This document shows positions 11,835 to 23,574 of a stretch of 64,000 bases of DNA, one piece after another; positions within the stretch are counted from its first letter, which is position 1; each line of letters starts with the position of its first letter. Source of the stretch: Dicyema japonicum (taxonomy: Eukaryota; Dicyemida; Rhombozoa; Dicyemidae). The notes beneath the pieces are model-generated. The model had not been told where the DNA came from. It made no database searches and worked only from the letters and a program-made list of their open reading frames with translations. A program made the translations under genes and the position numbers. The stretch is taken from positions 352,137-416,136 of the forward strand of contig RDEW01000048.1 of assembly GCA_011109175.1 (NCBI GenBank), written 5' to 3'.

Positions 11835-12490
11835 TTAATCTGACTTCCTGAAAGGGGTTCTCGTATGTTTTGACGGGTCATTTATAATCGTGGTAGGTCC
11901 TGTCTGCGATAGTAATACTTTTATTTTTGAATCGGACGGTTGACTTGTCAGCCATAGAGGGTGTTCTGCGTTGATATCTCCACCAATGATCACGTCGTTC
12001 AAGGAAACCAAAGTGGCTAAATTGGGCATAGCGTAATACTTTGGGCAAGAACCAGGTGGGGGAACATAGACGTTCACAAAGGAAATTTTTCCATTTGTTG
12101 TTCCAAATGAGACTGCATTAACTTCAGTAACATTGTCATCTCCCAAGATATTCTTCGCTACTGAAGTGATGTCCACAGATTTAAGGTCTTTCCGATGTAA
12201 AATGAGTAAGCCACCCAGCTTCCTCTCCCGGTAAGTCCGTATTGACTTGCATCCAGGGAACATCGGGGTAGGACTGTTTATAGGCAGTTTTGTCTCTTGA
12301 ATAAAAGCCACATCGATCCTCAGCTCCGTCAAGAGAGAGCACAGTTCCAATATTTTGCCCTTTATTTTATTGACATTTAGTTCTAGAACCGTGGTCCGTT
12401 TCTTGCAGTGGACTAGAGGTTTTTTCCAGGTGGATGAAGCTGAAAGCGCGTGCTGCCGGGGAAACAGTATTCTCGGAGGTAAATTATTAT
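11835..12490 (-). mobile_element. LINE 5' part with APE-type endonuclease
   Basis: Minus-strand ORF of 171 residues plus upstream frame (LELNVNKIKGKILEL) carries the signature of an apurinic-type LINE endonuclease: the opening Asn motif, IQETKL with the metal-binding Glu, and GGDINAEHP with the catalytic Asp-x-Asn. The C-terminal SDH motif follows in another frame near 11750. It cleaves target DNA to prime reverse transcription. The copy is frameshifted and has no RT attached. Confidence 0.85.
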
Positions 12491-13570
12491 TATTACCTCC
12501 AGGATCACTGGGTCAAAGTGAAAGAAATAAAAAGTTCTCATCTAACTAAGTGATCCCAGACCGACAAGGAAGAGGACAAGTCCGGTGGGGGCAAGAATCC
12601 TGAACAGCTCTTCTCATCGGACATGACATCGGCTCAAAATTTCTGTATGATTGTAGATATTTCAATGGTTCAGGTCGGATAAATTGTTCATAAATCGTGG
12701 CAAGGCCACCAGTTTGGTCTCTAAGTGTTTTTGAGAGCACTTTTAAAATTCTCATTTTCCTCAGAACAGAAGTTACTATCAACATGTAGGATGAAGGTGA
12801 GTCCCTGATCAAAGGTGACTCCCAGAATCTTCGGTGTTTTGCTAATAGGAATAGCCTCGTTCTTAATAAGATTTTTGGTTCGACACAGAGCTGTCTTTTG
12901 TAGGTGGTAAACAGCGTGACAGAGGACTTTGTTGATGATGTGTCAAGTCTCCGCTTCGAGAGCCATAGTTCCAGCTTGTCAAGCATTTGTTGAGCGGACT
13001 GGGTCGCTGATTGAATGCTTCTGTCCTTAGAGGAAATAATGATATCGTCGGCATAGAGGAGTAGGCAGTTTTCATTACAAATTTGTAGAATATCGTTTAT
13101 GTAGAGATTGAAAAAGGCTGGCGATAGTGGGGATCCTTGAGGGATTCCATTTGGTATGAGACGGGATTTTGACTTTATGTTATTGCAAATCACTTGTCCA
13201 CGTCTCCCACTTAAGAAGTTGGCAATCCATAGTTTTATGTTTGGGTGGATGCATGTATCGTAATTTTTCTCAGTAAGGAGTTTTCTTGAGACTGTGTCAA
13301 AAGCCTTTGTTATATCAACAGAGACCAAGACTGTTCGTTGGTGTGGTTTAGTAGAATTGAATCCCTCCGCAATGAACTGGCACAGGGACGTTAGGTATGT
13401 TGCTGTGGAGTGTTTAGCCCGGAATTCATGTTGGAAAGGAGAGAGCTGGATGTAGTCTTAGATATTTTCAAGACCTAATCTTTCGAGTATTTGGGAAAGT
13501 GAACATAGGATCGAGATTGGTCTGTAGGAAGAGGGGTCATTTTCGGATTTTCTTGGGAACCACATAACAG
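12486..13570 (-). mobile_element. 5'-truncated LINE with RT and 3' tail
   Basis: The main minus-strand ORF (12546-13328, 260 residues) contains SVDITKAFDTVSRKLL, NGIPQGSPLSPAFFNLY and the catalytic LLYADDIIISS, ending in RSGIT-stop. An upstream frame (13330-13560) adds RPISILCSLSQILERL. The thumb/C-terminal part has shifted frame. The 3' tail has stem arms at 12503-12510 and 12549-12556 and ends in a TAATAATAA run (12485-12497). Jockey/CR1-like by motif order. 5' truncated at about 13570. Confidence 0.9.
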
Positions 13571-13718
13571 GACAATAAATAATAATTATCTGTTTCAATT
13601 TAATATGTTTATAGTGTTGTTGATGTAGTAAATGTTAGTTCAATATATGTTTTATAAATATGTAATATTAAATTATAAATTTAAATTGATTAATATAAAT
13701 AATTAAATTTGTGATTCA

Positions 13719-14987
13719 ATGCGACACCACACAGACAGTGAACATGAGACTGACGAAGAAGTACAACAACCACCAACAAAGGTAGTAGCCGATTCAATTG
13801 ATGGATATGAATGGGATGATAACAGAGGAGGGTGGTTCCCTAAGGTAGTTATTACCTCACAATCAGATTGATGAAGATTTTATTGCTGTTTATCAAATGA
13901 ATTATGGTAACTACCAGGAGCCTCCAATCACTAACTCCCAACCTATTGAAGGGAACAAGCAGCCTATCACACCAGCACACGTGGATGACACTAAAGAAAT
14001 AACAAAATTTGAGGGGAATGCTAAGAAAAAGTCAGATGGTTTTATAAATTATTAACTACAGATTGGTTTGAATTGGATGACAAACATAACAAAAGTGTTT
14101 ATGTGAGTAATCTCCCTAAAAATATAACAATGCCAGAATATGAGGAATTGATGAAGAAATTCGGTATCATTGAGAAGGATATGTTAACATACAAGCTTAA
14201 ACTGAAATTATACACTGATCAGGATGGTAATATTAAGGGAGATGGTCTTTGCACTTATATAAAGGTACATAATAACAATTTTGCCCGCCATTATATTATA
14301 TGTATTGGTTAACCACACTAGAATAATGTTAATATTATAGATGGAGTCAGTTAAAATTTGGCTTTAAATATATTGGATGGGAGTAATGTTGATGGAAATA
14401 TTATCAAAGTTGAGAAGGCTCGATTTGAAAGGAAGGAAGGATTCGATATCTCAAAGAGACCTCGTAAGATAAGCAAGAAGGAGAAAAAAAGCATGAGAAT
14501 AAAGCAAGAAAAGTATTATTGTAGTAAATGGGAGATTATTAGATTGGAGACCAGATAAGGACAAATTCACTCGCCCTAAACACGAGAAGACAGTGGTTGT
14601 CTCCAATGCCTTTGATATTGAGGATTTTAATGTTTTAGTATTTATTAAGATTAAAGAAATCCCCGAATTGATTTTGGAGATTAAAGAAAGGTTGATGAAT
14701 ATATTTTGTAAATTTGGGGATGTTAGGAAGGTCGTGGTTTATGATGTGAGTGTATTTGTATTAAACAGTAGAGGAACCCCCGTGGCATTGGGACAGTGAG
14801 CTTTATAGATGTGAGTGGTGCTGATTTGTCAGTGAAAATGATGAATAATAATGTATTTGAGGGAAGGACTGTGAATGTGTCACTTTGGAATGGTCGGGAT
14901 AAGTTTTATGTGGCGGAGACAAAGGAGGAAGAAGAGAGGAGGCTTAGTGAATGGAATAAGTTCCTTGAAGGAGAGAATGACCAATGA
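13719..14987 (+). CDS. HTATSF1: HIV Tat-specific factor 1 homologue (U2 snRNP splicing factor)
   Basis: Homologue of human Tat-SF1 and yeast Cus2, an RNA-binding protein that associates with the U2 snRNP component SF3B1. The N-terminus has the EWDDNRGGWFPK/EDFIAVYQMNYG module. RRM1 follows (VYVSNLPKNIT, IKGDGLCTYIK), then a Lys-rich linker (DWRPDK), and RRM2 of the UHM kind ending in FYVAETKEEEERRLSEW. Introns: 13845-13866, 14039-14061, 14265-14340, 14521-14542, 14746-14771. The third, at 76 nt, is three times the usual length. Just after it the frame slips near 14355 (ESVK to LALNILDG: two extra bases or one missing). The last intron ends CAGTAG, and only the second AG keeps the frame open. 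About 366 residues, shorter than human because the acidic tail is absent. Confidence 0.9.
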
Positions 14988-15017
14988 TATATATTATATA
15001 AATGGAGGTTATTATAG

Positions 15018-15660
15018 TTACAATTTTATAATTAATATTTCTGTTTTTTCCTCACTACTAAAGGTCATATTGAGTTTTTTATACACCTTAATTTTACAAA
15101 ATAACTTTCGCCGAGGAGTAGTATTGAATCCGAAACAGTAGAGAGGAACAATTTTCTCCACCTCTTTTCTAAAGGTGCCAGGCATCAAAGATTGTAAGCC
15201 TGGGGTTAATATCCAAATTTTTTGAGGAAGATCTGGGACTTGCTGCTTATCTTTCCGGTTGTCTCGACAGCAATTGCGCAGAAGGTATATCGATCGAGAG
15301 TCCTCTATACTTTTTTCCATTATCTCTCTTTGCTTTCTCTGCGATTGACAGTGCCTTTACCGTGCTCCTGAAAATACTAGTGGTTGAGAGTCGACACATG
15401 TTGCATCCCACAATAACGGTTTCCTCTCTTTGAACGTCAAGATCGTTACTCTGTCCTATCATTTTCGTCTCCCTTGTCCAGGCGAGTGGGCTCCAGTATG
15501 GATCTTTCATAATTTCATTCAAAAAAGTGTGCAGCGAATTTTTCTGCACTTCTTCAGGAGAGGACGTGAAGTTCGTATCAAAGATAGTCTTTCTGTTTAA
15601 TCGAGGTTTATGATTATTGCAACTTTTTTGGCGGCCAAGTTTCTGCATACTCTTTTTCAT
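15018..15660 (-). CDS. Hypothetical ORFs, unrecognised
   Basis: Two overlapping minus-strand readings: 137 residues from an ATG at 15660, and a second frame of 100 residues ending at 15018. The first is basic and contains VGCNMCRLS; the second begins near the end of the first, so a frame break or a missed micro-intron near 15247-15320 could join them. I recognise no family. It could be a real lineage-specific gene or a decayed mobile element. Confidence 0.25.
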
Positions 15661-16080
15661 TGGTCGATGATTCTGTAGGATGAAGAATCATTTTGACCAT
15701 CAGTTGACTGGGTGTAGAGAGGATAGAATGCTATATCTATCGGGGAAAAATCCCAAGACTTCCGAAGCAGACATGTAGGATTGCCAGCCTTGATTGTCGA
15801 ACTTGACTTTGGGTAGCAGACGGAAAAGTGAATTCATCGATTCGATCTAATTTATCCTCAAGAAACAAGGTGTACCACGAAGTACTGGTACAGTTGAGAT
15901 GTTATCATGATATTCTTCAGAAGGAAAAGGTACATATGTACACCTAGCATTTCCAGCCGCGTGTTTTTAGTTATTTACCCCTGGTCCCTTCAAGTGAAAA
16001 AAACCAGTGGCTAACAAAAGCAAGAGAAGACGCTCTCAGAGATCTGACATGTGTATATTTGGTTCTATAGAGAACTAGTA
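15661..16080. other. Unassigned stretch
   Basis: No gene, repeat or RNA recognised. Base composition is less A+T-rich than typical intergenic DNA here, so it may be old coding or element sequence. Confidence 0.3.
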
Positions 16081-16081
16081 A

Positions 16082-16396
16082 ATGGACCCGGACAAAAGAA
16101 AAGGTGATCCGTCTTCTTGTATTCAAGAAAGCACGATGGGTATAGTGGAGAGGACGATTGTCCAATCCTCTACTGATATGAATGTAAATTCAAGTGATGA
16201 CCACAACGTATGGCAACAAGTGGACGTGAACTTCCCGAGACAGAGAAGCTTCGCTTCCGTCAACAATAGGTGGAATATGCTCAATAAGTTTGTTTATAAC
16301 AAGGATTCTGATGGCTTTATTGGATTTCCAGTCATGGATTGTTTTCTGACTGAAATGGGATGGTTTGTAGAAACCGAATTTGATTACCAATATTAA
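16082..16396 (+). CDS. Hypothetical 104-residue protein
   Basis: Intact ATG-to-stop ORF of 104 residues, hydrophilic, with a Trp/Phe/Tyr-rich C-terminal half (NRWNMLNKFVY, EMGWFVETEFDYQY). No signal peptide, no membrane segment, no known domain. The composition of the second half looks protein-like. It may be a single-exon gene or one exon of a larger one. Confidence 0.3.
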   Translation: MDPDKRKGDPSSCIQESTMGIVERTIVQSSTDMNVNSSDDHNVWQQVDVNFPRQRSFASVNNRWNMLNKFVYNKDSDGFIGFPVMDCFLTEMGWFVETEFDYQY

Positions 16397-16700
16397 GAAT
16401 AATTCTCCTTTTGTTTGTGAAGACCCAAAGCCAGTGAGCTGGGTGTCCTAGCGTTTTACACTTTTTTAGGAATTGTAGACTGAGCATCTTGAAATGGTCT
16501 CTAATTGGGAGAATAAATTCTGTTTTCTACACATAACGTTTAAATCTTTCGCCTTTTACTAACGATTTCCGTGTGTAGTGTGTTTTTCTCTTGTATTAAT
16601 AATTTTTTAATTTATTTATTTTATATTTTAAAAGAATAATAATTTTATATGTGAATTGGATAACCAGAAACAAAATAAATATTCAAATGTTTTAAATGAA
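16397..16700. other. A+T-rich intergenic spacer
   Basis: Nothing recognised. It becomes almost pure A/T over 16590-16680 just before the next start codon, as also seen upstream of NNT, RPF1, HTATSF1 and CFAP57. Confidence 0.4.
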
Positions 16701-17756
16701 ATGACAGATTTTAGTTCGTTGTCAAACGTATGGAATTGGTTGCTCTACCCTGAAGCGGAATACCCGAATGACCCTGTACACACATAAATATTATTTGCAG
16801 ATTCAAATTCTCAGTCAAATGACTCAATACGCAGTCTACCTAGAACAGTGCATAATAATAGCCAAGAAGAAACTCAAAATAGATTGTCTAAACAAACTGC
16901 CTCTCTCAAAATGTCAAAGTAACATTATAAATCATTTAGGTTTACTAAGAAGGTGCAAACTCCCAATATTCGAATCATCTTTGGTTGGTTAATTCATTAA
17001 TTAAAGAATAATCACACTTACAATGAAAACAATCATTCAACGGTCTCCTCCTTTCAACCAACAACAGAAAGTTATTACATTCCTCCATACCTCACAGATT
17101 CTACTACTGATTCATTCTCACCTTACAATCAAATTTACATGAATTATTTAGTCCATCTAAACCCTTACTCATTCTCCACTGACTTGAATGAAAATTCATT
17201 ATCTCTTCACAATTACACTTCATTGGACAGTCTGTTCTCGTCACACTCCACTAATATGAATATCCCTTCATTTTCTCACCAAAATTCTAATTCAATCGAC
17301 AGTACTCTCTTTTCGTCACACTACACTGATTTGAATACCTCTTCATTATCTCCTCATAATTCCACTTCATTGGACAGTTTCTTCTCGTCACACTCCATTG
17401 ATATGAATACCCCCTCATTTTCTCATCAAAATTCTAATTCAATGGACAGTACTCTCTTTTCGTCACACTACACTGATTTGAATACCTCTTCATTTTCTCT
17501 TCAGAATTCAAATTCAATGGACAGTAATATTTTTTCGTCACACTCCACTGATTTGAATGGTAATTCAGAAATGTTCTCATTAACCTATCCAACTTCATTA
17601 GACACTAATATTTCACACTCTAATGATTTAAATACTACTTTTGGAGAATTCTTCAAACAAAAACATACAAATATCACACAAATTCAAGCTAATGAAGGTA
17701 CCCCTACTTCTACAGAATATCTAACGATAACTACAAGCAGGTTTACTACTCATTAA
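16701..17756 (+). CDS. Ser/Asn/Asp-rich protein with tandem repeats
   Basis: Three exons joined by introns 16776-16800 (25 nt) and 16984-17006 (23 nt), both phase 0, give an uninterrupted 335-residue protein. That two host-length introns restore one frame argues it is real. Residues 1-25 are acidic/aromatic; about 26-86 form a possibly helical, Lys/Leu-rich segment (SQMTQYAVYLEQ, LGLLRRCKLPIF). The rest is low-complexity, built from five to six units of 24-25 residues of the form NSxSxDSxxFSSHxTDLN. The units alternate, so the true period is a 49-residue pair. No signal peptide or membrane span. I recognise no family. A transcriptional regulator or a structural protein is possible; neither is shown. 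It lies between an unrecognised ORF and a tiny gene, all on the plus strand. Confidence 0.65.
17205..17640 (+). repeat. Coding tandem repeats, about 72/75 bp
   Basis: Five imperfect copies inside the gene at 16701-17756. Copies 1 and 3 resemble each other most (24 codons), as do copies 2 and 4 (25 codons), so the array grew by duplication of a 147-bp dimer. The fifth copy and a partial sixth are more diverged. Confidence 0.85.
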
Positions 17757-17831
17757 ATTAACAGAGTCTCACTAAATAAAAAAATAAACGGATACATATT
17801 ATTTTTAAAAATATTTAAAGAAAAAAAACAA

Positions 17832-18043
17832 ATGGGGGTGATTTCTAAATATAGTAGTGCCAGTATAGAATGGAAGTTAATGATACAATGTGAGAAGAGG
17901 TTTTACAAGTAAGGGTACGTTATGATGGTAGAGAACAAGCGTCGTCAATAATAGGTCAAATTATAGAGAATAACTTGGAGTATCCATATGAATTCTACGT
18001 GGAGGACTACAATAAAAACACATATATTGTTATCTTTTTTTAA
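17832..18043 (+). CDS. Possible tiny two-exon gene
   Basis: An ATG at 17832 opens 25 codons plus two bases, then a 23-nt GT..TAG intron (17909-17931), then 111 coding bases to a stop at 18041-18043: 62 residues. The intron length, the splice signals and the restored frame are the evidence. The second exon (IENNLEYPYEFYVEDYN) looks protein-like. I do not recognise a family. It sits 75 bp after one gene and 110 bp before CFAP57. Confidence 0.4.
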
Positions 18044-18153
18044 CTGTTGTGTTAATGTTATAGTTATTTGTGATTAAATTTAAGTTTTATTTGTTTTAGT
18101 TTTTAAAATTAATTTTAATAAATAAATTTAAAAAATATTTATAACTAAGCAAA

Positions 18154-21100
18154 ATGTCTTTAAAGCCTCATCATATTTACGGAATAAATTTTTCAATTCG
18201 AAATAATATATTCTTTTCCGACGAACAAAAGATTGCATTCCCAGGAGGAAATAACATTGTAATCCAAAACAAAGACACCAAAAGTCAGAACATAATTCAA
18301 TGTTCTGAGCATTCTACAGGAATGACCGCAGTGGCTTACAGTCCAAATAGGCGGTAAATAAAATAAAACTAAAATAGTTATGTTGCTGTGGCTGAGACAT
18401 TAGAGAAGACTACGATTTGTGTTTACGACTTGGTATTACTACGACGAAAGAAAATGTTACCTACGGTTGAAATGATAAACACTCCTGCAGTTTCCATGGC
18501 ATTCTCGTCTGATTCAAAGTACTTGGCTGTTCAGGGTGGGGGACCTGACTGGACGGTGGTTTACTGGCTGTGGGAGAAGGCCAAAGTACTCTCTTCTATA
18601 AAGCCTGTAATGTCAAAAAGCAGTGCAGAAGTGTGCGAGGTTGAAAGGTTGTAAAATATAAGATATCATTCAATCCTGAGGATAATTCACAAATCTGTAT
18701 AGTAGGAATGAACACACTTAAATTTTACCGATATACTGAGGGGATACTACAACTGTTTAGTCCCCAAAAACTGGACTCTTTAAACTGCACTTGTCATGCA
18801 TGGATTGGTGAGGACAAAATTGTGGTGGGGACATCAGAAGGGAAACTAATTTTCATAGAAGGTGGTGAAATTAACTCTGAATTGAATCCTTTCGATTCCA
18901 ACTCGTTAGTGAGGGAATAATTATAGAGGGGACTGTGCAGTGACAGCCATTTGTGGATATTCTAAGGGAATTCTGTTTGGATATGGAAGCTCGATGGTAC
19001 TCCATTATGAGAAGACAAAGGACAGGGAGTACACATTCAACACAAAAATAGAGGTTTGTAGTTATATTTATGGTTTGATTGAAATTGACGAATTTAACGT
19101 TGAAAGTCACCTCACTCAACAGATAATCCACTCGCTGGCGGTAAACTCATCAGAGGAAACTCTGGTGTGTTCTACAAACATGGGACAAATATATATGTTT
19201 GCACTGGGGTGTACAGCCATCGATAAGGTAAATTGTAAGCAGCACAGTAGAAAGACGGGAACCATTTTGAGAATATTGGACAATTCAACCACTATGAAGG
19301 AGTTAAAGGGATGGATGTGTGCTTCCAAAAGTCTCTGGTAGTAACGACTGGAAATGACCGGACTGTGGCTGTGAGAAACTACGAGACATAGTATGATGAC
19401 TAATGAATTAGTAATCTTGAATTGGTGAAGGAATTCAATCAGGAAATACATTCAATATCACTCCATCCGTCAGGATTGTACATTCTGGCTGGATTTACTG
19501 ACAAACTAAGACTGATGAGTCTGCTTATTGACGATATAAAGACCATCAAAGAATTTCAAGTCAAACTGTGCAAAGAGGTTAATGAGTGTACTAACCCAAA
19601 CAGTGTCGCTTCAGTAATGGAGGACACATGTTTGGGGCAACAAACTCAAATTTGATACAAATATACTCAACCATTACTTATGAGAATATTATTAACCTTA
19701 AAGGACATAATTCACGGATATCATCAATAGAGTGGGGACCTTCTGACCTCAAGTTGTTTTCATGTGGCTCAGATGGAGCTGTTTACGAGTGGGACATCAT
19801 TTCGGGTTTTCATAAAATAATGACTTTAAGGGACAAGGGTTAATGAGAATGTCCTCAAACAGTGCAACTACTCAGACCTCACAATATCAAAAGATGGAAA
19901 GTACACCTGTGCTGTTGGATCTGACAAAAAGATTAGAGAGATTTCCAACTCCTCAGTTATATGTAGACTGATTCAGTAGGTTAGAATACAAGTGGACTCT
20001 CCGGGTGTTCCTTTCACATCCATATCAATGTGTGCCTCTAACAAGTATTTGTACTGCGGGACAGTCTCTGGACTGATGACCAGTGTAAAGTTTCCCCTCG
20101 TGGCCAATCCAGAGTATATGATCTGGTCAGGACACTCAAAATGTGTGACACGTGTATGTGAATATGAGTGATTGTCCCAGATTAGACTGACATATGACGG
20201 GTCATCCCTAATAACAGCATCAGAAGATGGGACTGTGATTGTGTGGAATGTGACTGAGTCAAATAAGCAAACGATAGATTATTCTGATGAGATTCTAATA
20301 ACAAAGACTGACTTAGAGGATAAGGTTTTGAAGGATCACTTATTAGAATGCCAACATATTTGACTTACAGACCAGGGTCGATGAGCTCAAAATGGAGAAT
20401 GAGTACCAACTCAGACTCAAGGATATGTCTTATGGAGAGAAAATAAAAGAACTCACAGACAAGTTCACTGCAGAAATTGAAGAGTTGAAGACGGACTACC
20501 TCAAGTCATCCACCGATAAAGAGACAGTCGAAAACAGATTTAAGGATCTTATTTCCGTGAATGAGGACAAACACTCCAATGAAATACAGAATATAAGTAA
20601 ATGAGTGGTGATTACTGTTAGATGACTCTCACAGCCACAAACTGCTGTTAGAATATGAAAAATATCAGTCTTTACAGTCAAAGTCACAGAAAATGCAAGA
20701 AAACTACGAAAACCAACTTAATATGAAAAATATCGACAAAGAGGGAGCTTTGAAGGATCAGGAGGAGTTTTATGAAGCCAAACTGGAGGATTTGTTCCGA
20801 CAGTTACAAAAGGTAAACGAGATTGAACAAGTCAGGCTGAAGGGATAATCAGTTCTCAACAGACTGAGCACGAGGAGATGAGAGATCAGATTGAGGAGGA
20901 CGCGGATCAGGAAATATTGGAGTTGAAAAATGACTATGAGAGGAGACTGAGGGAGGAAAGGGAGATCAACCACAAACTAAAGAGTGAGTCTGGGATTATG
21001 AAGAAGAAGGTCAGGAATGTAATTGATTATTAGTTCTCCAGTCTGACTGGGGAGATTGATGATCTTAGAGGAGAGATTAAGACTCTGCAGAATGAGAATG

Positions 21101-22119
21101 TGAAGCAAGCCACAGTCATTAGAAACCTTGAAAGGGACATTATGAGTTTTAAGAAGGAGGTCGAAGAGAGAGATGACGTAATTCAGGACAAGGTTAATAT
21201 GGGAGTCATTATTTGCAGGAGAAGAAGATTTACGACATAAAGAAGAAAAACCAAGAACTAGAAAAGTTCAAATTTGTGTTGGATTACAAAATCAAGGAAT
21301 TAAAGAAGCAGATTGAACCAAAGGAGAACTACATAAAGGCAATGAAGGAACAAATTCAGGAAATGGAAGAGGAGTTGGAGAAGTTCAACAAACAGAATGC
21401 ACAACTTGACTTGAATTCCGTAAGTTTAACGGAAAAACTAAGAATTACTCAAAAGGAAATGTTGAAGGAACGACAATATGTAAATTACAACCTCACACAA
21501 AGGTCAGAGACAAGGAATTTGTGATCCGTAAATTTCAGACTGACCTTCATCGATGTATATCCTTCATCCAGGATCCCAAGGAACTCAAAGCAAAAGTTAA
21601 ACAACTTTACAAAAAGCACGCTCATGGCAATATTGTATGCCCACGTGTTAGTTGTAGTTGGAAGTGGCCACATTGGACTCTGACTTGCAGAACGAATACA
21701 ACCGGCAACGAGAACATTTGGAGAAGACCGTTCACTCTCTGCGGAAAAAGTTGGTGAAGGATGTGCAGCTAAACAGAGCCGACCACGTCAAGATAATACA
21801 GGTATGTCGGTAAAATAACGTTTTACGGAAAACGTGTGTTTGATAAAGGAAATAAATGATTTACGAAAAGAATTGAAGATTGCTCTCACTCAAATACACG
21901 ATTTGGAGGTGGCCCTGGGAATACACAGAAACCAACAAAACAAGGATTCTGCCACAACACTCGCAATGATAGCTGCTTCCACCAAGAATGCCATTTTGGA
22001 GAAGAATCTGATTGAGGCCGAGAGACAGATTCATTTACAGTACACACAACTCAATCAAGTATTCTCATTATTTATTATAGCCATTAAACACCAATCTCCC
22101 AAATATTAAGTCAACGTAA
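18154..22119 (+). CDS. CFAP57: Cilia- and flagella-associated protein 57
   Basis: WD-repeat protein of the ciliary axoneme (also WDR65), involved in assembling a subset of inner dynein arms. The N-terminal half, about 680 residues, is WD40 propellers ([40 protein letters not shown]). The C-terminal half is coiled coil with family-typical runs such as [23 protein letters not shown] and [18 protein letters not shown]. Eighteen introns are inferred: 18354-18377, 18640-18662, 18905-18926, 19228-19250, 19391-19411, 19578-19603, 19806-19830, 19956-19979, 20154-20180, 20325-20346, 20597-20621, 20813-20835, 21010-21033, 21193-21218, 21480-21502, 21635-21657, 21802-21827, 22059-22080. Splicing leaves 1178 codons plus stop with no frame break, near the human 1250. 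Intron 21802-21827 ends in CG. If the last intron is retained the protein ends at 22109. Confidence 0.95.
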
Positions 22120-22810
22120 TTACTAATTATCACACTCTTAATTAGGTTTTCATAGGGAAAACTAATTATTTAACAAAATCTGTTATAGGCATTCCTCCAT
22201 TAAATAATATTCACGTCTGCTCCTATAATTAAATCTGACACCCACAAATAATTATCTGCAATGTCGAGAACGTACAATTCACATTTTTGGAAAGTAATAT
22301 TCCCATCAAAGAAATGTCTGTTTCCTCCTTTGTTTTTATCAATATTGTCCACAATTACAATGAGAGACCTTAATTGGACAACAATTTCATTTTTTCGTTA
22401 TAAATCTGTTGTTTCAGATGGTAGTTGATAATATTCCTCGTTAAATAGGCATAACAAGAGTACCTCATTTTGTAAATAGGAATATTTGATTCGACAAATG
22501 CTTTCGTAATTTTATTGGCCAACTTATATGATCACCGGAAGTTTTAATAGAAGTATTAGGTGCTTTTAACAGACTTCATGTCATCTAAAAATACTTTTTC
22601 CAGATACCTTAAGGTTTTATCAGCAAATTTTTTCAAATGTTAATTACAAATTTGAACAAAAAATTCTAAATTGACTACAAATTCAGAATATTTATTTGCA
22701 TAAAAATGAGCTTTCTGAGTTAGTGAACTTATACACTCAACTATCAAGATTAATAAACACCTGTCGAGTAAAATTATTATTATTTTTATTTAATTAAATT
22801 AAAATTTATT
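22120..22810. other. Intergenic, nothing recognised
   Basis: A+T-rich sequence with only short ORFs. No repeat shared with the rest of the window was noticed. Confidence 0.4.
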
Positions 22811-23115
22811 GAACCAGAAAACCACAGTCATAGCCAGAATGAAAAATTAAGGTGATCCCGGCCTTCTCAGCAGTCTTTGCATGCTTGGAGTTGAAAGAAG
22901 TGGCGTCCAAGAGATGGTTGTTGACTAATGGTCATTTTTGGATATAATTTAGGAGATATCTGGCGCCACCAGAGATGGTGAACCACACGACGCATGCTAA
23001 TAATTCAAGCTCCTTGGAACTAAAAGGGAAGAGGAGGAACAGAAGAATCAAATAAAAAAACTTAAATTTAAGTAGCAACACGTTGGCGCCAGACGGCACC
23101 ATAATTGTAAAAAAT
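22811..23115 (-). mobile_element. Short LINE-related element (diverged copy)
   Basis: On the minus strand, a GC-richer head containing two GGCGCC sites (near 22960 and 23090) is followed by a 3' end with GGATCACC near 22855 and an AATAATAATAA tail near 22770-22790. The head/tail plan matches the better preserved copies at 23575-23905 and 55505-55830, though the sequence has drifted. Confidence 0.45.
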
Positions 23116-23179
23116 GATATTTTGATATTAAAAAACAATTAGCTATTTTTCTGTTGCCTTAGTTATTACATATTATATT

Positions 23180-23405
23180 GATGAATAGGTTTGAAACCAC
23201 AAACCATCACTAAGAACTGCTTAAAAGCCTCAAGAAAATCAACAATGTTCATCTTTTCAACGAAAGAAACGAGGATCAAACCACAAGTCAACTTGAATGA
23301 CTTCCAAATCCTAACCAAAGTAAACCCCTTTATCCTCGCAGTTACCCTTGATCCATTTGTGTCATTCATACACCTATTAAACCTGGTAGCTTCGAGGATA
23401 TAAAA
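23180..23405 (+). mobile_element. LINE RT thumb fragment
   Basis: Plus-strand reading NCLKASRKSTMFIF, VNLNDFQIL and LAVTLDPFVSFIH corresponds to the segment after the YADD motif of the local LINEs (compare LNACSEKSAVTLF and LGVTFDTFLCFSAH at 61800-61960). Isolated fragment. Confidence 0.6.
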
Positions 23406-23574
23406 AAAGATGGTAATGCTGAAGATTTTTCGCATTCATAGGTATCTCAACCCGTTTACTGAGCATCAAATTGATCTTCTCGCTATTAGCATATAGTAAA
23501 TTAGAACTGATATAGAACCGATGCCCTAGTCTTATTTCGATTCCCGAATGGAATACAATTTGTTACTGAGTATT

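Noticed and set aside
917-22080. A variant genetic code with reassigned stop codons
   Set aside because: All in-frame stops in conserved genes fall inside micro-introns or after apparent indels; genes end at ordinary TAA, TAG or TGA codons at the expected place.
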